The notes beneath the pieces were generated by a model. It did no database searches, was not told the DNA's origin, and worked only from the letters and a program-made list of their open reading frames with translations. The translations under genes were made by a program, and so were the position numbers. Positions 25,806 through 34,919 of a DNA stretch of 64,000 bases are shown here, piece by piece. Position 1 is the first letter of the stretch. Every line of letters begins with the position of its first letter. Where the stretch lies: assembly GCA_002842735.1 (NCBI GenBank), contig PHEB01000013.1, positions 38,573 through 102,572 of the forward strand, read 5' to 3'. The stretch is from Alphaproteobacteria bacterium HGW-Alphaproteobacteria-7 (GTDB lineage: Bacteria; Pseudomonadota; Alphaproteobacteria; Sphingomonadales; Sphingomonadaceae).

Positions 25806-26891
25806 TTACAGGTTCAACGGGCCGTGCTGGATATGCGGCAGCACATGGCGGGCGAACATGTCGGCTTCCTGCGCGTGCGGATAGCCTGACAGGATGAACG
25901 CCTCGATCCCCTCGGCCTGATAGGCGCGCAGTTTGGCGAGCACCTGATCGGGCGTGCCGACGATCGCCGCCCCGCAGCCCGATCGCGCGCGGCCGATCCC
26001 GGTCCACAGATTTTCTTCGACGAAGCCATCGCCATCCGCCGCGCTGCGTAATTCCTGCTGGCGCTGGACGCCGTAATTCTTGGCATCGAGCGATTTTTCG
26101 CGGATCGCGCGGCCTGCGTCATCATCCAGTTTCGACAGCAAGCGATCGGCATAGGCGCGCGCTTCATCCTCGGTCTCGCGCACGATCACGTGGGCGCGGT
26201 AACCGAACTTGAGCGTCCGGCCATAGCGCGCCGCTCGTTCGCGCAGGTCGGCGATGTTTTCGCGCACCTTGTCCATCGTGTCGGGCCACATCAGATAGAC
26301 GTCGCACGCCTCGGCGGCGCATTCGCGCGCTTCGTGTGACAACCCGCCGAAATAGAACGGCGGGCACTTGCCCGACAGCGTGGTGATGCGCGCCGGATCG
26401 AGCTTCAGCTGGAAGAACTCGCCCTGAAAATCGAGATGCTCGCCGTTCAGTAGCGTGCGCACGATCTTCATGATTTCGGTGCCGCGACGGTAACGCGGGC
26501 CACTTTCCATCTTTTGGCCCGGCAGATCGGAGGAGATGATGTTGACGTTCAGCCGCCCACCGGTGCCTGCCGCATTGGGGCCAAGGATGCGGTCAAGCGT
26601 CGCAATCCGGCGCGCCAGTTGCGGCGGCCAGTCTTCGCCCATCCGGGTCGCCCACAGTAGCTTGATCCGCTGCACCTGCGTTGCCACAGCGGCGGCGAAG
26701 ATGGTGGTATCTAGGCCCAGCTGATAGCCCGAAGGCAGCAGGATGTTGTCGAACCCGCCTTCTTCGGCGCGCAGCACGATGTTGCGGCAATGCTCCCAGC
26801 TGGATTGCAGATATTTGTCGGGCACGCCGAGAAATTCGTAATCATCATCGCACAGCGCGGAAAACCACGCGATTTCGCATTGTTGGGTCAT
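25806..26891 (-). CDS. smoC: Flavin-dependent sulfoquinovose monooxygenase (SmoC-like, SsuD family)
   Basis: The 361-residue product is a bacterial luciferase-like (LLM) monooxygenase of the SsuD group, which use reduced flavin and O2 to release sulfite from alkylsulfonates. It keeps the SsuD-type active-site pair as R232-A-H234 in the strand FGYRAHVIVRE, the TIM-barrel strand GGRLNVNIISS and the C-terminal AFILSGYPH. Because it shares an operon with a GH31 sulfoquinovosidase and a SmoB-type reductase, the likely substrate is sulfoquinovose and the products 6-oxo-glucose plus sulfite. ATG 26891 follows GAGGAACCGGAA, so it is preferred over the track start. Family and reaction type are secure; the exact substrate is inferred. 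Confidence 0.85.
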   Translation of the reverse strand: MTQQCEIAWFSALCDDDYEFLGVPDKYLQSSWEHCRNIVLRAEEGGFDNILLPSGYQLGLDTTIFAAAVATQVQRIKLLWATRMGEDWPPQLARRIATLDRILGPNAAGTGGRLNVNIISSDLPGQKMESGPRYRRGTEIMKIVRTLLNGEHLDFQGEFFQLKLDPARITTLSGKCPPFYFGGLSHEARECAAEACDVYLMWPDTMDKVRENIADLRERAARYGRTLKFGYRAHVIVRETEDEARAYADRLLSKLDDDAGRAIREKSLDAKNYGVQRQQELRSAADGDGFVEENLWTGIGRARSGCGAAIVGTPDQVLAKLRAYQAEGIEAFILSGYPHAQEADMFARHVLPHIQHGPLNL

Positions 26892-26913
26892 TTCCGGTTC
26901 CTCATCCAACTTC

Positions 26914-27009
26914 CGTTCGCCCTGAGCTTGTCGAAGGGCTGTTCTTCACTTCATGCCTCCCGCGCATCCTCAAGAAGGACGGTGCTTCGACAAGCTCAGC
27001 ACGAACGGG
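26914..27009. repeat. Dispersed inverted repeat, copy 2, inside the smoB-smoC intergenic space
   Basis: Outer arms CGTTCGCCCTGAGCTTGTCGA and TCGACAAGCTCAGCACGAACG match copy 1 at 4751. It sits between two co-directional genes of the same operon, so it is probably transcribed and would fold into a stable stem upstream of smoC. Confidence 0.85.
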
Positions 27010-27022
27010 GTGGGGTTCATGA

Positions 27023-27937
27023 TTAGGGCAGTGGCACCCCCCGCGCGGCTACCAGCACCGCATACCAATCCTGCCGCGTCCAGCGCACGCTCAGCGCCGC
27101 CGCACCCTCTGCAATCCGGCCTGCGTTCTGCGAGCCGATAATCGGGATGATCCCCGCCGGATGCGCCATCAGCCAGCTATAGGCGGCAACCGTGCGCGAC
27201 ACGCCTTGCGCCTGCGCCACGGTATCAAGCGCAGCCGCCACCGCCTTGTCTCGCGCGCTTTCGGGCGCGGTCAGCAACCCGCCACCCAGCGGCGACCACG
27301 CCATCGGGGTGAGGCCAAGCATCATCGCCTGATCCAGCTCGCCATTTTCAAAGCAGGTGATGCGCAGCGGACTGATTTCGGGCTGGGTCGAAACCAGTTT
27401 GCGGTCAAGGAAATGGTTGAGCGCGGCGGTCTGCGCGCCCGTAAAGTTCGACACGCCCAGGCTGCGCACCTTGCCCGATGCCACCGCATCATCGAGCACG
27501 CGGGCGACCTCTTGCGGGTGCGCGAGGATATCGGGGCGGTGGATCTGCCACAGATCAACGTGATCCACCTTCAGCCGGGTGAGCGAATCATTGATTGCCT
27601 TGCGCAGATAATCCGCGCTTTGATCATAGGGCAGCGGGGGCAGGATCCCGCCCTTGGTGGCGAGCACCATTTGCCCGCGCAAGCCGGGTTCTGCCGCCAG
27701 CACTTCACCCAACAACGCCTCGGCATCGCCAAACCCTCCTGCGCCGTCAAAGCCATAAATATCGGCGGTGTCGAGGAACGTGATCCCCGCATCAAGCGCC
27801 GCGTGCACCAGCCGCGCTGCATCACCCGCAGTGCGCCCGTTTTCAGCGAGGCGCCACATGCCCCAGGCAATCGGTGACACCGCAATGCCGCTATGGCCAA
27901 GTGTGCGGGTGGCGGGGGGAAGGGGCAATTCACTCAT
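27023..27937 (-). CDS. smoB: Aldo/keto reductase (SmoB-like, 6-oxo-glucose reductase candidate)
   Basis: The 304-residue AKR-fold enzyme shows the catalytic tetrad: Asp and Tyr in LDTADIYGFDG, Lys in LATKGGI and His in WQIHRPD; the nucleotide end contains PIIGSQNAGRI. In the Agrobacterium SMO pathway an AKR (SmoB) reduces 6-oxo-glucose, the aldehyde left after C-S cleavage, to glucose with NAD(P)H. The gene lies between the LacI regulator (8-bp overlap) and smoC, which supports that role here. The track start is 28 codons upstream inside lacI; the ATG at 27937 is preferred. Substrate assignment rests on context. Confidence 0.83.
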   Translation of the reverse strand: MSELPLPPATRTLGHSGIAVSPIAWGMWRLAENGRTAGDAARLVHAALDAGITFLDTADIYGFDGAGGFGDAEALLGEVLAAEPGLRGQMVLATKGGILPPLPYDQSADYLRKAINDSLTRLKVDHVDLWQIHRPDILAHPQEVARVLDDAVASGKVRSLGVSNFTGAQTAALNHFLDRKLVSTQPEISPLRITCFENGELDQAMMLGLTPMAWSPLGGGLLTAPESARDKAVAAALDTVAQAQGVSRTVAAYSWLMAHPAGIIPIIGSQNAGRIAEGAAALSVRWTRQDWYAVLVAARGVPLP

Positions 27938-28943
27938 GAGATGGTCCTTTGGGCGGAGCGACAGAGGCGCGCTCCACCAGAGTGTGGGGCAGGCGGCGAT
28001 GGTTGATATCCCCGCCCGCAATCAGAATTTCAGTGGCGGTGCGCGCCAGTTCGGCCATCGGTTGGCGGATGGTGGTGAGCGGCGGCCAGACCGTGCGGGC
28101 CAGCGTGGTATCATCGAAACCAGCGACCGAAAGTTCGGCGGGCACGTTGATTCTGCGATCATGCGCCACGGCCAGAACGCCGGCCGCCATATCGTCATTC
28201 GACGCAAAGATCGCGGTGGGGCGATCAGGCAGATCGAGCAAGGCGCGCGCGCTGCGCACACCTGAATCGAAATCAAATTCGCCATCGACAACCAGATGCG
28301 GTTCAAACGGAATGCCCACCCGGTCAAGCGCGCGGCGATAGCCGAACAGGCGATCATCCGATGCCATGTGATTGGTGTGGCCTTTGATAAAGCCGATGCG
28401 GCGGTGGCCAGCGTTGATCAGATGCGTGGTCATGTCGTCGGCGGCCTGCGCATCGTCCATGAACACCGAACTGGTCAGCGCATGGTTGGTGCCGGGCGAT
28501 ATCCGCACAAACGGCACGTCCATCGATTCAAGCGCGCGCAGCACCGGGTCGCAATCGGTCACGGGGGATGACAGGATGATCCCGTCGACGTGCGTTTCGC
28601 TCACCAGCCCGCGCACCTGATCGCCCACGCGCGGATCAGCCACGTCAACCGGCTGCGCCAGCAGGCGGATGCCGTTTTCGTGGCACACATCCCAGCACCC
28701 TTTCTGGATCTGGAACATGTAATAGGGGCTGTGATTGTCGTAGATCAGCGCCACCTGATTGGATTTCGCGCCCGACAGGATGCGCGCGGCCACGCTGGGG
28801 CGAAAGTCCAGATCGGCCATCGCCTGTTCAACCTTGCCGCGCAGGGTATCGCTGACATAGGGGTGGCCATTGAGCACCCGGCTGACGGTTTTGACCGCCA
28901 CCCCGGCGCGCGCGGCAACATCGCGGATATTGGCCCTGCTCAT
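27930..28943 (-). CDS. LacI family transcriptional regulator
   Basis: The 337-residue protein has the LacI N-terminal helix-turn-helix (NIRDVAARAGVAVKTVSRVLNG, residues 4-25, with hinge helix near 50-58) and a periplasmic-binding-type sugar domain ending in AGFDDTTLARTVWPPLTTIRQP (quoted in part). It lies between the sulfoquinovosidase gene (ATGA overlap) and the aldo-keto reductase gene. The likely role is repression of the two divergent operons with sulfoquinovose or a glycoside as inducer; a 12-bp palindrome at 31057-31068 is a candidate operator. The effector is inferred. Confidence 0.92.
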   Translation of the reverse strand: MSRANIRDVAARAGVAVKTVSRVLNGHPYVSDTLRGKVEQAMADLDFRPSVAARILSGAKSNQVALIYDNHSPYYMFQIQKGCWDVCHENGIRLLAQPVDVADPRVGDQVRGLVSETHVDGIILSSPVTDCDPVLRALESMDVPFVRISPGTNHALTSSVFMDDAQAADDMTTHLINAGHRRIGFIKGHTNHMASDDRLFGYRRALDRVGIPFEPHLVVDGEFDFDSGVRSARALLDLPDRPTAIFASNDDMAAGVLAVAHDRRINVPAELSVAGFDDTTLARTVWPPLTTIRQPMAELARTATEILIAGGDINHRRLPHTLVERASVAPPKGPSHE

Positions 28944-31000
28944 GCCCGATCGCCTCCGATATCGCGCAGCTGCGCAAACAGCCCCGCGAACACGCTGTCC
29001 GGGCGGGTGAACACCGGCGGCTGACCCAGCGGCGCAGACACGTCATGCCAGCCGGGGGCAAAGGCCTCACCCGTCCACAGATGGCTCCACTCCTGTTCGT
29101 TATCACCCGGTAGATAGACCCGCCGCATTGCCGCCCCCTTTTCGATTACTGGTGCCACCATCATGTCGGCCCCATACAGGAATTGATCCTGAATCGTGAA
29201 AGTTTGGCGGTCTTGCGGATAGTGCAGAAACAGCGCGCGCATGGCGGGTAGGCCGCTGGCCTGCGCTTCGGCCACCAGCTGCGCCGCATAGGGAGCGAGC
29301 GCGGCGTGAATGCGGCTCCAGCGGACGAAGCCTGCGATCAGTTCGGGTGTGCTGTCAATTTGCAGATTATCGTCGGGCCGGTTGCCTTCATGCGTGCGCA
29401 TTACGGGGCTGAACGCGCCCAGTTCATACCAGCGTAGCAGCAGTTCAGGCGTGCGCACATTGCCGAACAGGCTAGTATATCCGCCCACGTCCGAATGGCT
29501 GAAGGCATTGCCGACCAACCCGGACGACAGCGCGGCGGTGATCACCGTGCCGATGCCGTCATGGCGGCTGAAATCGACCGATTGATCGCCCGCCCACAAC
29601 AACGGGCAATGCGCCTGCACCCCGGTATGCCCGGCGCGCATGAACCACAACACATCACCGCTGCGCCCGCGCGAGGCGACGGCGCGCGCGTTCACCTCGG
29701 CCCAGCGCACCGGCCAGCGGTTATGTTCCTGCATCGGATCGCCATCGTGGAGCCTGAGATCGACCGGGAGATATTCGCCAAAATCGGCCATCCACCCGTC
29801 CAGCCCGAAATCGAGCATCCGCTTGCCGATCACCTCCTCGGCGAACCAGTCCGCAGCCGCGGGGTTGGTGAAATCGACCACGCCCGCGTCGAACTCGCCG
29901 AAATCGACCAGATAGGGGGCGTCAGAATCCAGCCGGCGCGCGAAAAATCCCATTGCCGCGGCTTCGGCGTAAAGCGGGCCATCAACCGCCAGATAGGGGT
30001 TCACATAGCCCATAAACCGGATGCCGCGCGCTTTCAGCGCGGCGATGCGATCAGGCAGACCGGGATAGCGTGCTGGGTTCCATTGCCAGTCCCAGAACAG
30101 GCGGCGGCCAAAGCTGGTTTCGCGCAAGCCCACCCAGTCTTCGCACCACAGCCCCGATATGGCCGCGCCTGCATCGATCAGGCGTTCGAGCCGGTCAAAG
30201 CTGTTCGCCCCGTCCTTCAGGCCCACCACCGCGCCGCCCAGCGCCCATTCAGGCAGCGACTGATGCGGGCCAAACCGTGCACCCAGTTGGCGCACCAGAT
30301 CAGCCGGCTCGCCCGCAAACAAATCAATCGCCACTTCGCCCGACCAGACATGGATACGCAGTCTTCCGGGCTGGGTCGCGTCCAGCTCGCAATAGTCGGC
30401 ATTGGCGAGGCTCAGCGCCCAGCCCGCCGAACACAGCACCGTCGGTTCGGGGTAATTGGTGGTCCAGTAATCCCCGCCCGCAAACGAGCCATCGGCGCTG
30501 GCCTGATCGGTCAACGCCGTGCCGGGTTCGCGCCCGACGCCCGGCTCACTGGTCCAGATCGGAAAGCGGCGGGTGTTGAGCGCAAGGTAGCTCATCTGCT
30601 CTCCGCCGCCCCACAGCACATCATCCGCGCCGAGGTTGAAATCGATGGTGATGCGATCATGCGGGGTCAGCGCCCTAAGGCTGAGCCGTCCGCCATCTGG
30701 CGCGATTTGTACCGCCATCTGCGCGGTTTCATTGAGGCTGGAGAGCACAAACCCGTCATCAGCGCGGGCGCATTGGGTAAGTTGCGCGGCGGGACGCAGC
30801 CCATCGCTGAGCCGGAAATTGCCGCGCACCATCGCTACCTTTGGGTCGCCTGAACCGATTGCAATGGCAGGTAAATCAGGCCTGTGACTGACAATAGTAT
30901 GCCCGCCCAGCAACAGGGCGAATCCATCCTGAAGTGCAGCCAACTGCGACGCCAACGCCCTTAACTCCCCGTATTGGTGCTTTCTGACACCGCTTGACAT
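28940..31000 (-). CDS. smoI: Sulfoquinovosidase, GH31 (SmoI/YihQ-like)
   Basis: This GH31 enzyme hydrolyses alpha-sulfoquinovosides such as sulfoquinovosyl glycerol, releasing sulfoquinovose. From ATG 31000 (686 residues) the catalytic residues fall where E. coli YihQ has them: nucleophile D406 in GWMADFGEYLP and acid/base D472 in WAGDQSVD. The sulfonate-recognition set is K262 (VGLKDG), E287 (CEDW), R300 and W303 (GRRLFW) and Y508 (DVGGYTSLF), that is the KERWY signature of Agrobacterium-type sulfoquinovosidases rather than QQRWY of E. coli. Ordinary alpha-glucosidases have WxDMNE at the nucleophile. No signal peptide is seen, so it probably acts in the cytoplasm. The track start 23 codons upstream is a TTG and less likely. 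Confidence 0.9.
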   Translation of the reverse strand: MSSGVRKHQYGELRALASQLAALQDGFALLLGGHTIVSHRPDLPAIAIGSGDPKVAMVRGNFRLSDGLRPAAQLTQCARADDGFVLSSLNETAQMAVQIAPDGGRLSLRALTPHDRITIDFNLGADDVLWGGGEQMSYLALNTRRFPIWTSEPGVGREPGTALTDQASADGSFAGGDYWTTNYPEPTVLCSAGWALSLANADYCELDATQPGRLRIHVWSGEVAIDLFAGEPADLVRQLGARFGPHQSLPEWALGGAVVGLKDGANSFDRLERLIDAGAAISGLWCEDWVGLRETSFGRRLFWDWQWNPARYPGLPDRIAALKARGIRFMGYVNPYLAVDGPLYAEAAAMGFFARRLDSDAPYLVDFGEFDAGVVDFTNPAAADWFAEEVIGKRMLDFGLDGWMADFGEYLPVDLRLHDGDPMQEHNRWPVRWAEVNARAVASRGRSGDVLWFMRAGHTGVQAHCPLLWAGDQSVDFSRHDGIGTVITAALSSGLVGNAFSHSDVGGYTSLFGNVRTPELLLRWYELGAFSPVMRTHEGNRPDDNLQIDSTPELIAGFVRWSRIHAALAPYAAQLVAEAQASGLPAMRALFLHYPQDRQTFTIQDQFLYGADMMVAPVIEKGAAMRRVYLPGDNEQEWSHLWTGEAFAPGWHDVSAPLGQPPVFTRPDSVFAGLFAQLRDIGGDRA

Positions 31001-31056
31001 ACAGCGACAGAAAGCGCAACTCAAGCGTCCAAAGATCGACCGCACGGGCGATGATC

Positions 31057-31068
31057 TGACGATCGTCA
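31057..31068. promoter_or_regulatory. Candidate LacI-family operator between divergent SQ operons
   Basis: TGACGATCGTCA is a perfect 12-bp palindrome in the 102-bp space between the sulfoquinovosidase and TonB receptor start codons. Nearby, GCTTTCTG (30979) and CAGAAAGC (31008) form another inverted repeat around the sulfoquinovosidase start codon. Either could be the operator of the LacI regulator encoded two genes away. Confidence 0.45.
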
Positions 31069-31102
31069 AATGAGTTGATCAGGTTTGAGGGGAGAGTGCA
31101 AT

Positions 31103-33436
31103 ATGTCCGTCACCACCAGAATCGCGCTTAAAGCGCTTGCAGTTTCAGCCAGTTCGCTGGCGCTGATGCACGCCGCTCCGGCGCTCGCGCAGGATGAAGC
31201 AGAGGACACCGGCGGCATTGCCGAAATCCTTGTAACCGCGCAAAAAGTATCTGAAAATGTTCAGGATGTGCCGATTGCGATCACTGCAATCACCGCTGAT
31301 CGACTCGAGCAAACCGGCACCACCAGCCTTGAAGGGCTGACCCGGCTGGTTCCATCAGTAACCTTCCGCAAGGGCACCACCAGCGCCAACAGCGCGATTG
31401 TGATGCGCGGGGTCGGCACGATCACCTTCTCGGTTGCCGCCGAACCCAGTGTGTCCACCGTTGTCGATGGCGTTGTGCTGTCGCGTTCTGGCCAGGCATT
31501 CATGGATCTTGTCGATCTTGAACGGATCGAAGTTCTGCGCGGCCCGCAGGGCACCCTGTTCGGCAAAAACGCTTCGGCGGGCCTCGTCAACATGGTTTCC
31601 AAGGGTGGCACTGACACTCTGGAAGCCGTAGCGCGGGCCGAATGGTTTGAAGGCAATGAATATCGCCTTCGCGCGGCAATTTCCGGCCCGCTGGGCGAAA
31701 ACCTCAGCGGCCGCATCACCGGATTTTACGGCACCTATGATGGCAACATCACCAACGTCTTCGGCGGGCAAGAAGAAGACGTGAACGGGTATGAACATTA
31801 TGGCGCACGCGGGATCGTCGATTACGACAATGGTTCGGCAAAAATCCGCCTGATCGCTGATTACTTCAAGGCGGATGATGATTGCTGCGCCGATATCACC
31901 ACGGTCAGCCGTGGTGCGGTGCTGGATGCCGAACTGGGCCTGCCCGGCGGCGTGGCGCAGGGGCTCGATCAGCGCTACGTCAACCACAATCTCGTCACCC
32001 AGACCCGCGACGAACAGTGGAGCCTGACTGCATCGGGCGACTTTGATGTTTTCAACAGCCACACGCTGAGCTTTGTCGCGGGCTATCGCAACTGGAAAAA
32101 CCGCGAAATTCGTGAAGGTGATTTCCTGCCGCGCGCGCTGGTCGGCACGGCTGAATTGCACGATGACGGCACGGTAAAGACCGAGCAATATTCGCTCGAA
32201 GTGCGGTTGGCATCGGATACAACGGAACCGTTCTTCTATCAGGTCGGTGCCTTCGCCTGGCAATCCGACAACAAGCAGCAGTTCACGCGCGAAGTCATAA
32301 CCTGCGCCAGTTCAACTTTGCCGGTTGATCCGGTTACAGGCGGACAGCCATGCAACCTTGCGGATACAGTCAATACGATTTTCCCCACCGCAACATCCGA
32401 CAGCGATGTCACGTCGAAGAACTTTGCCGTGTTTGGTCAGGCAACCTATCATTTCAGTGACATGATCGCGCTGACCGGGGGGCTGCGTTATACATGGGAT
32501 GATCTGGAGTTCAGCCATTTCCGCGCTCCGGGCGTCAACGCTGCGACCGGCCTGCCTGCAACCGGGCCGGGCGTATCGGGTAACCCGGCAGGCGGCACGA
32601 TCGCCAGCGGCGGCAATGGCACCAACCTGTCGACTGGCTCAAGCACCAACGGCAATCTGTCGGGTAAAGCCGTTTTGCAGGTTTACGCAGCAGACGACGT
32701 CATGCTGTATACCAGCTATACGCGGGGGTATAAAGGCCCGGCCTTCAACGTGTTCTTCAATCACACCGCTCCCAATAATGCGGTGCCGATCGATGCCGAG
32801 ACGTCCGACGCGTTCGAAGCAGGGATCAAATCGCAGTTCCTTGACAATCGCGTGCAGCTCAACCTTGCCGCGTTCACGGTTGAATATGATGGGTTCCAGG
32901 CCAATAACTTCATCAATCTGAACGGCACCATCATCACCAACCTGACCAATGCGGGCACGGTCAAGACCGAAGGCTTTGAAGCCGATCTTGTCGTGGTTCC
33001 AGTCCGCGGGCTGACCCTGCGCGCGAGCGGTGCCTATGCCGATGCCAAGGTGAAGGAATTCAATCCCAATCCGATCACCAACGCGCCCGATGCCCGCAAC
33101 GGCACCAGGCTGCCGCTGGCCCCCAAATTCACCTATACTCTGGGCGCCAATTACGAAGCCGACCTTGGTGGCTTTGGCCTGCATCTTGATACCGACTTCC
33201 GCCACTTGAGCTCGCAATTCTCCGATCTTGGTGAAAGCGGCCCGCTTGATGGCTACGGCATCTGGAACGCGTCAGTCGGGTTTTCGGATCCGGATGACAA
33301 TTATCGTCTGACCTTCCATATCCGCAACATCACCGATGAAAGCTTTGCGCTGCTCAACGTTGGCAATGGCCAGCGGTTGCAAATCCCGCGTGAGGCGGAT
33401 CGTTATGTCGGGGTCAGCCTGCGCGCCCGTATGTGA
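31103..33436 (+). CDS. TonB-dependent outer membrane receptor, sulfoquinovose cluster
   Basis: The 777-residue protein has a signal peptide ending in APALAQD, a TonB-box-like EILVTAQK, a plug domain (MRGVGTI, then EVLRGPQGTLFGKNASAGLVN quoted in part) and a 22-strand beta barrel that ends ...VSLRARM. It is of the long sphingomonad TBDR type used for carbohydrate and aromatic uptake. GGGGAGAG precedes the ATG at 31103. Divergence from the sulfoquinovosidase operon suggests import of sulfoquinovosides across the outer membrane, replacing the porin/ABC route known in Agrobacterium. The ligand is inferred from context only. Confidence 0.92.
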   Translation: MSVTTRIALKALAVSASSLALMHAAPALAQDEAEDTGGIAEILVTAQKVSENVQDVPIAITAITADRLEQTGTTSLEGLTRLVPSVTFRKGTTSANSAIVMRGVGTITFSVAAEPSVSTVVDGVVLSRSGQAFMDLVDLERIEVLRGPQGTLFGKNASAGLVNMVSKGGTDTLEAVARAEWFEGNEYRLRAAISGPLGENLSGRITGFYGTYDGNITNVFGGQEEDVNGYEHYGARGIVDYDNGSAKIRLIADYFKADDDCCADITTVSRGAVLDAELGLPGGVAQGLDQRYVNHNLVTQTRDEQWSLTASGDFDVFNSHTLSFVAGYRNWKNREIREGDFLPRALVGTAELHDDGTVKTEQYSLEVRLASDTTEPFFYQVGAFAWQSDNKQQFTREVITCASSTLPVDPVTGGQPCNLADTVNTIFPTATSDSDVTSKNFAVFGQATYHFSDMIALTGGLRYTWDDLEFSHFRAPGVNAATGLPATGPGVSGNPAGGTIASGGNGTNLSTGSSTNGNLSGKAVLQVYAADDVMLYTSYTRGYKGPAFNVFFNHTAPNNAVPIDAETSDAFEAGIKSQFLDNRVQLNLAAFTVEYDGFQANNFINLNGTIITNLTNAGTVKTEGFEADLVVVPVRGLTLRASGAYADAKVKEFNPNPITNAPDARNGTRLPLAPKFTYTLGANYEADLGGFGLHLDTDFRHLSSQFSDLGESGPLDGYGIWNASVGFSDPDDNYRLTFHIRNITDESFALLNVGNGQRLQIPREADRYVGVSLRARM

Positions 33437-33467
33437 TGGAGCGCCTTCTGGTCGCATGATAAGAACA

Positions 33468-33500
33468 GGGCCGCCAGAGCGATCTGGCGGCCCTTGTCTT
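33468..33500 (+). terminator. Rho-independent terminator after the TonB receptor
   Basis: GGGCCGCCAGA pairs with TCTGGCGGCCC around GCGA, followed by TTGTCTTG. It separates the receptor gene from the MFS gene, so the latter depends on readthrough or its own promoter. Confidence 0.85.
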
Positions 33501-33548
33501 GTCCGGCCACGCTTGTCCCGCCCCTCTTCTCCCAGCTAGGAGCCTGTG

Positions 33549-34814
33549 ATGGCCGCACAATCTTCACCCCTGTCCAGCCGTCTGCGCTGGTCGCTGTTCA
33601 CGGTGTTGTGCATCGCCGGGGTGTTCAACGCGATGGATCGCCCGATCATCGCCATTCTCAAACCCGACATGATGGCGGATTTCGGCTGGAGCGACAGCGA
33701 TTTTGGCGATCTGGCCGCGGTCACGCAATTTTCCGCAGCCTTTGCGTTTCTGTTCACCGGCTGGCTGGTTGATCGGCTGGGCGTGAACCGTTCGATGCAG
33801 GTGGGCGCATCGGCGTGGAGCCTCGCCGCCATCGCTCATGGCTGGGCGATAACCACGTGGCAGGTGGTGGCAGCTCGGGTCGGGCTGGGGCTGACAGAGG
33901 CGGTGCAGACCCCGCTGACCATCAAGACAGTGGCGACGCTGTTTCCGCCGAACCAGCGATCCTTCGCGTTCGGGTTTGCGACGATGCTGGCGGGTGCTGG
34001 CACGATTGCAATGCCGTTCGTGATCCCGGCGCTGGCGCTGACAGTGGGCTGGCGCGGCGCGCTGGTGGCGGGCGGGATTGGCGGATTTATCTCGCTGCTG
34101 GCATGGATATGGCTCGCGCGCGGGCTCAGCCAGCTGCGCGAACGCACCGTTGACGAAGCGCCAGCCGATAGCGGCAGCGACACCGCCGGATACGGCCCGA
34201 TCCTGACCAACCGCAAGACCTGGGCCATCGTCGGGGCAAAGGCGTTATCCGACATGACGTGGTGGTTCATCAACTTCTGGCTGGCGGATTACTACCGCAG
34301 GGAATTCGGCCTTTCGACGATCGAACTGGGCGTGCCGCTGGCGATTGCCTTTGCCGGATCGGGGCTGGGCGCGTTGCTGGCGGGTTGGGGATCAACCCGG
34401 TTGCTTGAACGCGGCTGGGGGGTCAACCGCGTGCGCAAGGGGGTGATGTTGATCTCGGCGCTGATGGTGGCACCGCTGCCATTGGTGCTGGAGCTTAATT
34501 CGTTCTGGCCGGTGGCCTGCATGATCGGCGTGGTGATGGCGGGGCATCAGGGTTTTTCGCTGTCGATCTTTTCGACCATCACCGACGTTGTGCCCAATGC
34601 CAAGGTGGGCCGGGTAACAGCATTTGGCGCGTTCATGGGCAATATGGGCGGGGTGGCGATCAGCCTGATCGCGGGCCGGGTGCTGGATGCCGGGTTCGGG
34701 TTCGTGCCGCTGTTCGTGTTCGCGGCCAGCTCCTATCTGATTGCGTTGGCGTGGTTCCAGTGGCTATTGCCAACCATCCGCCGCGATGAAGGCGCGCTGG
34801 GCGCTGCTGTATGA
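33549..34814 (+). CDS. MFS transporter, candidate sulfoquinovose permease
   Basis: The 421-residue protein has about 12 membrane helices of the major facilitator superfamily. An MFS motif-A-like loop is seen in GWLVDRLGVNRS, and the acidic/aromatic FNAMDRPIIAILKPDM segment resembles the first helix of anion:cation symporters. AGGAG lies six bases before ATG 33549; the track start GTG 33546 is one codon earlier. Located after the TonB receptor and before the exporter operon, it could carry sulfoquinovose or its glycoside across the inner membrane. The substrate is inferred. Confidence 0.88.
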   Translation: MAAQSSPLSSRLRWSLFTVLCIAGVFNAMDRPIIAILKPDMMADFGWSDSDFGDLAAVTQFSAAFAFLFTGWLVDRLGVNRSMQVGASAWSLAAIAHGWAITTWQVVAARVGLGLTEAVQTPLTIKTVATLFPPNQRSFAFGFATMLAGAGTIAMPFVIPALALTVGWRGALVAGGIGGFISLLAWIWLARGLSQLRERTVDEAPADSGSDTAGYGPILTNRKTWAIVGAKALSDMTWWFINFWLADYYRREFGLSTIELGVPLAIAFAGSGLGALLAGWGSTRLLERGWGVNRVRKGVMLISALMVAPLPLVLELNSFWPVACMIGVVMAGHQGFSLSIFSTITDVVPNAKVGRVTAFGAFMGNMGGVAISLIAGRVLDAGFGFVPLFVFAASSYLIALAWFQWLLPTIRRDEGALGAAV

Positions 34815-34919
34815 GCGGTGCGGTTGCATTCAGATGATGTGCGGCCTAGTAGTGTGACACCGTAGGACAGAAAACATGGGCGAGGCTTTCCGGGACACGA
34901 TGCGCATGGTCAGATCGAC

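Noticed and set aside
25656-25889. 77-residue ORF on the plus strand before smoC
   Set aside because: It runs antisense into the end of the well supported monooxygenase gene and contains the hairpin at 25756; it shows no family features.
34852-34860. GTGTGACAC mini-palindrome upstream of the exporter gene as a regulator site
   Set aside because: Too short to separate from chance and not repeated at the other operon of the cluster.
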